From the NCBI RefSeq assembly GCF_000577815.1, contig NZ_CBYM010000028.1, positions 1-44,039 on the forward strand: a stretch of DNA of 44,039 nt, in the 5' to 3' direction. Positions within the stretch are counted from its first letter, which is position 1, and each line of letters starts with the position of its first letter. Shown piece by piece: positions 26,981 through 34,859 of this stretch. A model generated the notes under the pieces. That model had not been told where the DNA came from. It ran no database searches and saw only the letters and a program-made list of their open reading frames with translations. This stretch comes from Clostridium saudiense. GTDB taxonomy: Bacteria; Bacillota; Clostridia; Clostridiales; Clostridiaceae. The position numbers and the translations under genes were made by a program.

Positions 26981-27652
26981 TTATCCTCTAAGCATTTCAA
27001 TTTCTTTTCTTATATCATTTAAATTATTAAAACTTTTATAGCAGTTTCTTATTATTTCATTGTCAGGTTCTTTTAAATCAACAACATGAATCCCTGCCAT
27101 TCCTGCATTAAATGCCGCTTTGATACCCGCACTAGAATCTTCAATTACGATACATTCATTAGGATTAACATTTAGCTTTTTTGCTGCTTTTAAAAATATA
27201 TCAGGATTAGGTTTAGTTTCTTTTACATCATCTCTAGATACAATAACATCAAAAAACTTTTCTATATCAGCATATCTTAATTGTTTTAATGCTCTTTCCT
27301 TTGATGCCGAAGTTGCTAATGCAATCTTATAATTATTATTCTTTAAATAAGATAAAATTTCATAAGCACCTTGTTTTAAAGGAATTCCTTTATCTACGGC
27401 TTTTTCTAAATCTTCATCCTTTTCCCTATACATTTTATCTATTGGAAGTTCATTTCCATAATTATTTAGAAACACTTTTTTTACATTTTCCCTTCCTGTT
27501 CCTAAGACCTCAGCATAAACCTCCTTTTGTAGCTTATATCCATATTTCTCAAAGACTTTTGACCAAATCTCTAAATATACTAATTCAGTATCAAATATAA
27601 CTCCATCCATATCAAATATTATAGACTTAATATTATTAATATCTATTTTCAT
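26981..27652 (-). CDS. HAD superfamily hydrolase (beta-phosphoglucomutase-like)
   Basis: A 223-residue phosphatase or phosphomutase of the HAD superfamily. Motif I is IIFDMDGVIFDTE with the nucleophile Asp near residue 15, motif II is ALATSAS (about 113), the Lys is in VKETKPNPDIFLKA (about 143) and motif IV is CIVIEDSSAGIKAA (about 168). The cap (residues 20-80) is of the alpha-helical subfamily I type. The wording suits beta-phosphoglucomutase-like or general sugar-phosphate phosphatases; the substrate cannot be told. GGAGG lies eight bases before the start. It is the first gene of a two-gene unit with the CPBP protease. Confidence 0.88.
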   Translation of the reverse strand: MKIDINNIKSIIFDMDGVIFDTELVYLEIWSKVFEKYGYKLQKEVYAEVLGTGRENVKKVFLNNYGNELPIDKMYREKDEDLEKAVDKGIPLKQGAYEILSYLKNNNYKIALATSASKERALKQLRYADIEKFFDVIVSRDDVKETKPNPDIFLKAAKKLNVNPNECIVIEDSSAGIKAAFNAGMAGIHVVDLKEPDNEIIRNCYKSFNNLNDIRKEIEMLRG

Positions 27653-27751
27653 CTAATTTTCCTCCATAAAAATCATATCTTAATACTTTGATTTTATAAC
27701 TCTATTAATTATACCACAAATTAACATAATTAAATTTTCATATATTCTAAT

Positions 27752-27800
27752 AAAAAAGAACCCACTCCTATCTTATATCTTGGAGCAGGTTCATATTTTA
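27752..27800. terminator. Bidirectional terminator
   Basis: Arms GAACCCACTCC (27758-27768) and GGAGCAGGTTC (27782-27792) with a two-base internal mismatch, an A-tract on the left and an AT-rich tail on the right. It sits just beyond the stop of the minus-strand histidine kinase gene. Confidence 0.7.
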
Positions 27801-27812
27801 TAATTTTGTTTA

Positions 27813-29741
27813 CTAACTATATATATATATATCAGAAAATTCAATTTCTGTTTTTTGCTTTAATTTATTTGCTTTTAATTCAATAAATTCATCACTTTCT
27901 TTATCAAGCTCAAACCTTGGCAATTCTATAATGAATTTTGTTCCTTTATTTATTTCAGAAGTAACTTTAATTACTCCTTTATGAAGTTCTACAAATGATT
28001 TTGCAATAGTTAATCCAATTCCACAGCCTTCATTATTTCTTGTAAGACTATTATCAACTTGTACAAATTTATCAAACATCCTTTCTTTATCTTCAGAATT
28101 TATTCCGATTCCATTATCCTCAATAACAACTCTTAATAAATCTTCAGTAAATTCCAAATTTACTGTTATGACCCCACCCTCATTAGAAAATTTAATTGCA
28201 TTAGATAATAAATTTAAAATAGTTCTTTCAATTTTATTAGCATCCACTCTCATTATTACATCTTCTTCATTTGTATCAAATATTACACTTAATTTTTTAT
28301 GTTCCGCATATGGTAAAATAGAATTTACCAAAGATTCTATGAAATTTACAATATTAATATGAACTAGATTTAATTTTATGTCTCCTAATTCAACTTTTCC
28401 AACATCTATAACATTATTTATTAACCTTACTAATCTAAAACAATTACTTTTTATTATAGCTAACTTATTCAAATCAGTTGTTTTATTTATTTCTAATAGC
28501 TTAATTGCAGATAATATTACATTAACAGGAGTCCTTACTTCGTGACTTATATTAGCAATAAAATGAGATTTTATTTTATTACCCTCTTCAGCTTCTTTCA
28601 TAGCCTTCACTATCTTTTTTTCATACTTTCTTTTAGACAGTATATATTTAATTAAGATAAATACAATAAATATTAAAAAAACAATAAATTCAATAACTAT
28701 TGATATTTCAAATTTATATTGCTCAATAATATCACTTGGATCATTTATTACTACTGAATCTTTAGGCAAGTTTTTTTTACTAATATTATATTTCCTTAAC
28801 ACATCATAATCAAATACATAACTATTTGCATTATCATTATCTATGAATATACTTAAAGGCTCTTCTCCCTGCAATAACTTTAAAACTATTCTTCCTGCCA
28901 TTTCACCTTGCTTATAATGGTCAACTACTTTTCCTCCAATACTGCCTGTACCGATACCATACTCTAAAATATTATAAATTGGTACATCATTTGCGTATTC
29001 AGTAATTACTTTATTTACCTCTAAATAGCTTAAAGTTTTTCCATCTTTAAATTTACCAGGATACAATGAGATTATCGCAGTATTATCTTTAAACTCTGAT
29101 AATATATCCTTAAATTCTTCTTGTGAAATATCTTTAGTAGTAATTACACTGAAGTCAAAATTTGAATATTCTTTTACTATATCAGGATAAAATTTATCAC
29201 CTGCATCATTAACGAATACTATATTCTTCACATTAGGATGATTGCATTTTATTAATTCCAAGTTTTCCGAAATAGATTCCATCTCTCTAACCCCTGAAAC
29301 CATATCATACTCAAACGCCTTTTCTAATAAATCCAATTTTTCCACACCTAAAAATGAAATTGGAATTCCCTTAAACAAATCATCCCTATATTTTAAAGCA
29401 AATTCTAAAGCTTCATCATCACCTGTAATAATAGCATCAAACCTATCATAATTTTCAATAGTATACTTAATTATATTATAAAAATTCTCTATACTTTTTT
29501 CACTTCTTATTAATTCTGAATCTAGATACTCAACTCTTAAGTTGACATTATTATTTAAGCCATCTTTTATCCCTGCTATTTGATCATCAAATGAAATAAA
29601 ATTAAAATCATAAGAACTAATAAATAATATATTTAGCTTCTTATTAGTTGCACTTACATAATAAGTCTTAGATTCCATAGTTGTTAATACTACTATAAAT
29701 AAAATTATTACGGCATAAATTACTTTTTTAATTTTCCCCAT
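27813..29741 (-). CDS. Sensor histidine kinase with ABC-substrate-binding-like extracellular domain
   Basis: A 642-residue sensor kinase. After an N-terminal membrane segment, residues about 35-325 form an extracellular domain like the ABC_sub_bind periplasmic binding family (LNILFISSYDFNFISFDDQI, and GGKVVDHYKQGEMAGRIVLK near its end). A transmembrane helix (about 350-370) and the kinase core follow. The H-box FIANISHEVRTPVNVILSAI carries the phospho-acceptor His; the N-box is LLNLLSNAIKFSN, G1 is DNGIGI, F is FDKFVQVD and G2 is GCGIGLTIAKSFVELH. The protein ends IEFSDIYIYS, a tail shared with the kinase at 34860-36584. No receiver domain or adjacent response regulator exists, so it is an orphan. 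The start at 29741 has GGGG six bases upstream; the GTG at 29753 overlaps it. Confidence 0.9.
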   Translation of the reverse strand: MGKIKKVIYAVIILFIVVLTTMESKTYYVSATNKKLNILFISSYDFNFISFDDQIAGIKDGLNNNVNLRVEYLDSELIRSEKSIENFYNIIKYTIENYDRFDAIITGDDEALEFALKYRDDLFKGIPISFLGVEKLDLLEKAFEYDMVSGVREMESISENLELIKCNHPNVKNIVFVNDAGDKFYPDIVKEYSNFDFSVITTKDISQEEFKDILSEFKDNTAIISLYPGKFKDGKTLSYLEVNKVITEYANDVPIYNILEYGIGTGSIGGKVVDHYKQGEMAGRIVLKLLQGEEPLSIFIDNDNANSYVFDYDVLRKYNISKKNLPKDSVVINDPSDIIEQYKFEISIVIEFIVFLIFIVFILIKYILSKRKYEKKIVKAMKEAEEGNKIKSHFIANISHEVRTPVNVILSAIKLLEINKTTDLNKLAIIKSNCFRLVRLINNVIDVGKVELGDIKLNLVHINIVNFIESLVNSILPYAEHKKLSVIFDTNEEDVIMRVDANKIERTILNLLSNAIKFSNEGGVITVNLEFTEDLLRVVIEDNGIGINSEDKERMFDKFVQVDNSLTRNNEGCGIGLTIAKSFVELHKGVIKVTSEINKGTKFIIELPRFELDKESDEFIELKANKLKQKTEIEFSDIYIYS

Positions 29742-29896
29742 CTTTTTCCCCACATTCTTTAATATGTATCTAATACAATTATACTACCACCTCTTCCTTT
29801 TTTGTACATATTATTTATACAACTTTTTAATTATTTTTAATGTATTTAAATAATTTTTTCTTTTATTACTAAATATCTTCTTCCTTTATTTCAAGA

Positions 29897-30038
29897 TTAT
29901 TTTCTCTTAAGTATATATTTTATATATTCAAGCATTATTTCGCTCCTTATATTCTTCTTCATCTGCCAAAAATTCTCTTAATCTATTAGTAAATTTTATT
30001 AATGATTTTTTTCTCTCTAAATTCTCTATATTATTCAA
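29897..30038 (-). other. Possible pair of tiny coupled ORFs (remnant)
   Basis: A 36-codon frame from TTG at 30038 to TGA at 29928 encodes NIENLERKKSLIKFTNRL and an acidic end; it overlaps an ATG at 29935, preceded by AAGGAG, that opens the 12-residue MLEYIKYILKRK. The overlap and Shine-Dalgarno resemble translational coupling, but the first frame has no ribosome binding site and both are tiny, so this may be a decayed gene. The rest of the 537-base gap (29742-30278) is AT-rich apart from the inverted repeat at 30120-30165. Confidence 0.25.
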
Positions 30039-30119
30039 TTATTATACTTTTCACAATTTTATTTTTTACAACTTTTCACATTTTCTCGTATTCTTTACAT
30101 ATTATTTATTGAACATCCA

Positions 30120-30165
30120 AAAATAATGTAAAAATATTTGTCTTTATTTATTTTTACATTATTTT
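30120..30165. repeat. 17-bp inverted repeat upstream of the J-like/TPR gene
   Basis: Perfect arms AAAATAATGTAAAAATA (30120-30136) and its complement (30149-30165), 12-base loop. It lies between divergent genes, about 115 bases before the start of the J-like/TPR gene, with no U-run. A regulatory dyad is possible; a terminator is less likely because no gene ends here. Confidence 0.55.
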
Positions 30166-30278
30166 CTATTTATTATAGAATATGTATATAGTATTTTTTA
30201 TATTTTTCACCAATTTTTCTTATCTATAATCTACATAATAATTTAAAAATTTGATGAATAGGAGGATAATTTATAGTT

Positions 30279-32339
30279 ATGAGTTGTTGGACAGTATTAG
30301 GTATAACCCCTACTAAAAATATTGATAAAATTAAAGAGGCTTATTCTAACTTAAGTAATTCTAAAAATTGTAATAATCACAATATTGATTTTAAAACTTT
30401 AAAATCAGCATATAATAAAGCTTTATCTTTAGCCAAAGTATCAATCAGTGATTTAAATTTATCTTTATTAGGAAGTTCTAATTATGATATTTTATCAGCA
30501 GTAATCAACTCATCTATGGATAGTAAATCTATTGATACCATTGAAAAGTTTATTATTAAAGTTGATGAAATTTATACAAATCCTCTGCTCAGATTCAAAC
30601 TTGAGCCTTGGATTAATTTATTGACTTCCGCGATTTTGGAAACTTCATCTTCTATTGATTCTTTAAATATAGAACTTATTAAATATTTAAATTCACATAA
30701 ATATTTACCTAATAAAGTATATCAATTATTAAATTCTAAATTTAAATGGACAAGTAATAAGATTAAATTGAAAACAAAGCTTTCATCAGAATTAGTAGAT
30801 TCTCTAATTAATTGCATAGAAAATCCACTTCCATTAACATATAACTATTTAGATGGCATAAATTCTGAAAAACTAGATGAATATCTTGAACTTAGAGAAA
30901 AAGCATATTTATCATTACAAAATAATAATTTAGATCCTGAAAAAAAATGTCTATTTGCTGCTTATTCAATATATACAAAAGATTTAGATTTAGTAAAAAT
31001 TATAGGAACTTACTATTTAAATAGAAATGATAATCTTATGGCATTAAACTATTTTAGAGAAGCTATTAACATTAACAGTAATGATTTATACAGCCTTTCA
31101 AAATTCGGTCACTTACTAACCATAAACAATCAATATTCAAGTGCAATTTCTTATTTAGAGCGCTATATCAAGCTTCTTAGAAATTCTATTGATATTGAAG
31201 CAATTATAGATTTGGCTCATGCTTATCACTATTCTTATGAATTACAAAAAGCCAAAGACTTGTATGATTTATTACTTATTTTACGCCCTTGGGATCTATC
31301 AATAAGATTTGAATTAGAGAGTATTAAAAATAAAATTTCTGCTGATGATAATTCAGATAATTTGACTATTCCAGTATATAAAAAGTACATTAATTCTTAT
31401 ATAGATCCTTTTAATTATAAGCTTAAAGAAATATATAAAAATTTTTCACTTAGGGTAAATGAGGAAAGTTGGAAAGAGTTATTATCTTTGCCTATTGCGT
31501 CAAACGAAGCGTTATTTTATTTATTCGAGCAACAAACTATAAAATTTATAACTACTAATAAAAATATTCCTAAAAACATTTATGATTTCTTAAATAATTA
31601 CTTTAGGTGGACCTCAAGGCATAACGAATTATTGTCTATTTACCCATCTCTAAGGATTGATGTATTATTTAACAAACTATATTTTAATGAATCATTAAGC
31701 TACGATTCATTAAAAAATATTAAATCTGATAATTTAGAAGAATATATTGAGTTACGCTCCTTAGCTTACGACTCAGTTTGTTCTGATTCTAAAAATGCTG
31801 AAAAATATTTAAATGCTGCTTTAAATTTATTTAACGGTGATTTTGAGTTATACAAAATATATGGTCAATATTGTTTAAATAATAACTTATATGATGAAGC
31901 AATCAAATACTACAAGCTTGCTCTTTCATTTAAAGAAGATGATTATTATTCTATATGTAGTTTAGCCTTATTATTAACTAAAGTTGAAAATTATAAAGAA
32001 GCACTTATTTATTTAAATAAAAGTGTAAATACTCCAGCTGGTAGTTTATTATTAGATAATGAAGACTTCTTAACTAAATATGCAATAAGCTTTTACTATA
32101 CTGGTAATTTAATTAACGCAAAAAAATATTTTAAAAAATTAGGCAAACTTAATTCAAATTTAAAATTTGTTAATATATATTTAAAAAATATTAATGATAG
32201 GTTGTCAGGCAAGAAAAGATCTATTATTCCTATAAGTGTCATTGAAAATCCTGAAAGTTACTCCTTATCATTAAGTAGTAAAACCAAGGATAAACTAGTA
32301 AATTTTATTACTAAATTTAAACATGGTTTCGTAAGCTAA
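30279..32339 (+). CDS. J-domain-like protein with duplicated helical/TPR module
   Basis: A 686-residue soluble protein. Residues 1-55 resemble a bacterial J-domain (CWTVLGITPTKNIDKIKEAY, then FKTLKSAYNKAL), but the HPD triad that activates Hsp70 is absent; the loop reads NCNNHNID. The rest is an internal duplication. Each copy has a helical unit with LPNKVYQLLNSKFKWTS (about 142) or IPKNIYDFLNNYFRWTS (about 431), then EYLELREKAY or EYIELRSLAY, then TPR-like helices ending in NNDNLMALNYF-type and NNLYDEAIKYYKLAL repeats. No signal peptide or membrane segment is seen. No DnaK gene is nearby. A scaffold or chaperone-partner role is inference. GGAGG lies 13 bases before the ATG, longer than usual. 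It is monocistronic with its own terminator. Confidence 0.7.
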   Translation: MSCWTVLGITPTKNIDKIKEAYSNLSNSKNCNNHNIDFKTLKSAYNKALSLAKVSISDLNLSLLGSSNYDILSAVINSSMDSKSIDTIEKFIIKVDEIYTNPLLRFKLEPWINLLTSAILETSSSIDSLNIELIKYLNSHKYLPNKVYQLLNSKFKWTSNKIKLKTKLSSELVDSLINCIENPLPLTYNYLDGINSEKLDEYLELREKAYLSLQNNNLDPEKKCLFAAYSIYTKDLDLVKIIGTYYLNRNDNLMALNYFREAININSNDLYSLSKFGHLLTINNQYSSAISYLERYIKLLRNSIDIEAIIDLAHAYHYSYELQKAKDLYDLLLILRPWDLSIRFELESIKNKISADDNSDNLTIPVYKKYINSYIDPFNYKLKEIYKNFSLRVNEESWKELLSLPIASNEALFYLFEQQTIKFITTNKNIPKNIYDFLNNYFRWTSRHNELLSIYPSLRIDVLFNKLYFNESLSYDSLKNIKSDNLEEYIELRSLAYDSVCSDSKNAEKYLNAALNLFNGDFELYKIYGQYCLNNNLYDEAIKYYKLALSFKEDDYYSICSLALLLTKVENYKEALIYLNKSVNTPAGSLLLDNEDFLTKYAISFYYTGNLINAKKYFKKLGKLNSNLKFVNIYLKNINDRLSGKKRSIIPISVIENPESYSLSLSSKTKDKLVNFITKFKHGFVS

Positions 32340-32364
32340 TAAAATTAGATTTATTTAAATAATT

Positions 32365-32405
32365 AATGCAGCTACTTTTTAATATCTAAGATAGCTGCAT
32401 TTTAT
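32365..32405 (+). terminator. Terminator of the J-like/TPR gene
   Basis: Perfect 10-bp arms AATGCAGCTA (32365-32374) and TAGCTGCATT (32392-32401), followed by TTTATTATTTT on the plus strand. Confidence 0.8.
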
Positions 32406-32467
32406 TATTTTATAATCTCTTAATTTGTTATTTTAATAACACTAGCCTTTTTAAATTATCCGTTATT

Positions 32468-33757
32468 TTAGTTTATAGGAATTATTACTTTATTTTCAAA
32501 AATATTTTCATCATTATTCATATAAATAACTCCATTATATTTATTTACAGTACTTATTACTCTATGTATTCCTAATCCGTGAATATTTCCTTCTTTTGTT
32601 GTTATGTAATTTTCATTGATTTTTTTTATCTTTCCATCAAAAGTATTTTTAATTTTAAAAACAATATTATTATTTTTTTCAAATATATCAATGTATATTA
32701 TCTTTTCTTTAGATTTTAATGCACCTTCTATAGCATTATCTAATATATTACTAAGAATTATATTTATATCAAAATCCGAAATATTTCCTCTTCGTATTTT
32801 TTCAGATTTAATATTAAATTCAATTTTTTTGCTATTTCCATATAAATATTTAGATGTTATTATTGAATCTATAAGAAAATCTTCAGTATAAATTAAAGCT
32901 TCAGCAATCAATATTTCTTTATCTAATTCCTCAATATAATCAAACAACTTCTTATGTTCATTTGCAATTGCTAAGTTACAAATAACATTTATATTATTTC
33001 TATAATCATGTTTCCAAGATTTTATATTAGTATATATTTCAGATATTTCTTTTATATATTTTTCTTCTAATTCTGTTTGTTTAATACTCATTTCTAATAA
33101 ATATTTTTCTTCAATTTCTTTAGAAAGAATTATTAAAATTTTATATAAAAAACCATTTATGCAACATAATAATATACTTATTTCAGTTTTATAAATTATA
33201 TTAAAAGCAACAATACCTATATTATCTAATAATTGAATAATTAAACACAATTGTATTATAATAAATATAAAACTTGATATTAATATTTGACTATTACTAA
33301 ATTTTTCAATAAAATCTTTTTGCTTTATATGAAATTTTATAATAAAAATCTGTAATAATACGGAAATCAAATGTAAACTTTCATCTAATAAGAAACTTTG
33401 ATTTAATAATGCTAATATAGTATACTTTCTCAATAGCCTTCCTAAAGTATATACTATAAAATATACAGATAAACAATTTGACACAAATTGGATTATCCAA
33501 AAAAAATTTATTAACTTTATTCTTCCCTTTATATAAATTCCACATACTAACAATATACTGTAATACCCTATAATTGTAGGAATAACACCTATATATGTTC
33601 CTACATATAAAAAAAGCAAATGTACTATAACATATAATACTCTAGTACTACTTTTAAGTGTCTTGTTATAATTTAGTACATTATCAAAAAAATATAAAGT
33701 AGTACCTATATTAAATATACAAATTATTAATTTAATAAAATAATCTATAAACTGCAT
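32468..33757 (-). CDS. AgrC-like sensor histidine kinase (GHKL type)
   Basis: A 429-residue quorum-type sensor kinase. The first 200 residues form about six membrane segments, as in AgrC-like receptors. The cytoplasmic part has the His motif WKHDYRNN (about residue 251), the N-box NIILSNILDNAIEGA (about 333) and the GHKL motif EGNIHGLGIHRV (about 392). It should phosphorylate the LytTR regulator encoded upstream at 33952-34662. No agrB or agrD gene is nearby, so the ligand is unknown. The start is not certain: AGGAG lies 13 bases before the ATG at 33757 and four bases before a TTG at 33769; an earlier ATG at 33790 lacks a ribosome binding site. Confidence 0.88.
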   Translation of the reverse strand: MQFIDYFIKLIICIFNIGTTLYFFDNVLNYNKTLKSSTRVLYVIVHLLFLYVGTYIGVIPTIIGYYSILLVCGIYIKGRIKLINFFWIIQFVSNCLSVYFIVYTLGRLLRKYTILALLNQSFLLDESLHLISVLLQIFIIKFHIKQKDFIEKFSNSQILISSFIFIIIQLCLIIQLLDNIGIVAFNIIYKTEISILLCCINGFLYKILIILSKEIEEKYLLEMSIKQTELEEKYIKEISEIYTNIKSWKHDYRNNINVICNLAIANEHKKLFDYIEELDKEILIAEALIYTEDFLIDSIITSKYLYGNSKKIEFNIKSEKIRRGNISDFDINIILSNILDNAIEGALKSKEKIIYIDIFEKNNNIVFKIKNTFDGKIKKINENYITTKEGNIHGLGIHRVISTVNKYNGVIYMNNDENIFENKVIIPIN

Positions 33758-33899
33758 TATTTTCAATACGCTCCTAATATTAAATTGCATAATTATTATT
33801 ATATTTCTTTTACTATTAAAATTATTATATATAAATTATAAGTATAAAACTATTTTTTTCATCAAATATGCTAAATAGTTCACAAATATTACATTCAGA

Positions 33900-33945
33900 A
33901 ATAAAAGCTCATACTTTACTATAACTTTATAAAATATGAGTTTTT
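33900..33945 (-). terminator. Terminator between the response regulator and the sensor kinase
   Basis: Arms AAAAGCTCATA (33903-33913) and TATGAGTTTTT (33935-33945) with one G-T pair. On the minus strand it directly follows the regulator stop and is succeeded by TTTTATTT. The kinase therefore probably has its own promoter in 33791-33900 or depends on read-through. Confidence 0.65.
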
Positions 33946-33951
33946 ATATCT

Positions 33952-34662
33952 TTAAAAATATTTAAAATAAAACTCTTTTACTTTATTCTTTTTCATTTTA
34001 CTAATTGGAATTTCAATGTTATTTTTTAATATTATACTATTCTTCTTTATCTCTTTTGTATATGAAATATTTACTATATAAGATCTATGAGTTCTAATGA
34101 ATAAATTTCCATCTAATTCTTTTTCTAAATCAGATATTTTCTTTTTAACTATTACTTTACTATCCTTAGTATTAATTTCTATATAATGTTGATAAGATTC
34201 ACAATATGCTATATCGTCAAATTTTAAATTTATAATATCACCAAATCTCTTAATAGTAATGATATCTTTTTCTTTTTTATATGAACACTTTTTCTTCCAT
34301 GCTTTATCCAAACAAACTAAAAATTTTTCTTCGTTTACCGGCTTAAGTAAATAATGTATAGCTTCAAAATCATATCCATATGATATATATTGCTCTAATC
34401 CACTAATAAAAATAATACTAACATCTTTATTATTTTCTCTTATTATTTTTGCTAGCTCTATTCCATTTATCTTTTTTAATCCTACATCTATTATTATACA
34501 GTCGTATTCTATAATACTTTCATTCTTAATAATAAATTCTTCAGCTGAAAGAAAAGACCTTATACTAAGTGAAATTTCTTTTTTTTCTGCCCACTTATTT
34601 ATTAAAAGTTTGTTAATATCAATTTGATATTTATCATCTTCACATATAGCTATTTTAAACAT
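33952..34662 (-). CDS. LytTR family response regulator (AgrA-like)
   Basis: A 236-residue regulator. The receiver domain (1-120) has the acidic pair CEDD (about residue 7), the phospho-acceptor Asp in CIIIDVGLKKINGIELA (about residue 56), the Ser in FISG and the Lys in HYLLKPV (about residue 104). The LytTR DNA-binding domain (about 135-236) has IAYCESYQHYIEI, FIRTHRSYIVN and the closing IPISKMKKNKVKEF. It pairs with the AgrC-like kinase downstream. The start at 34662 follows GGGGG; the earlier ATG at 34680 overlaps this. It is divergent from the PAS kinase, and the 197-base gap between them has two dyads that are possible operators. Confidence 0.92.
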   Translation of the reverse strand: MFKIAICEDDKYQIDINKLLINKWAEKKEISLSIRSFLSAEEFIIKNESIIEYDCIIIDVGLKKINGIELAKIIRENNKDVSIIFISGLEQYISYGYDFEAIHYLLKPVNEEKFLVCLDKAWKKKCSYKKEKDIITIKRFGDIINLKFDDIAYCESYQHYIEINTKDSKVIVKKKISDLEKELDGNLFIRTHRSYIVNISYTKEIKKNSIILKNNIEIPISKMKKNKVKEFYFKYF

Positions 34663-34774
34663 TTTACCCCCATAAAGCATAATTCTTAAATATAGTCTTG
34701 TATATTATATCAATTCACATTATATTTTCAATAAAAATTCATTATATTATATTGCCATTTATGTACATAAATAG

Positions 34775-34794
34775 TCCTTTTATTAATAAAAGGA
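34775..34794. promoter_or_regulatory. Perfect 20-base palindrome (operator candidate)
   Basis: TCCTTTTATTAATAAAAGGA is fully self-complementary. It stands in the gap between the divergent LytTR regulator and PAS kinase genes. No U-run follows, so an operator is likelier than a terminator. Confidence 0.45.
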
Positions 34795-34801
34795 TAAATT
34801 C

Positions 34802-34836
34802 ATGCATTTTTGTGTTACATTATTTGTAAAATGCAT
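34802..34836. repeat. 9-bp dyad before the PAS kinase start
   Basis: ATGCATTTT (34802-34810) and AAAATGCAT (34828-34836) with a 17-base centre, ending 24 bases before the start codon. It could be an operator or a 5' mRNA hairpin. Confidence 0.4.
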
Positions 34837-34859
34837 TAATTAACTGAATGGAGGTACTA

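Noticed and set aside
33791..33951. AgrD-like signal peptide gene between response regulator and sensor kinase
   Set aside because: Only an eight-codon frame (MKKIVLYL) without a ribosome binding site and a terminator hairpin are present.
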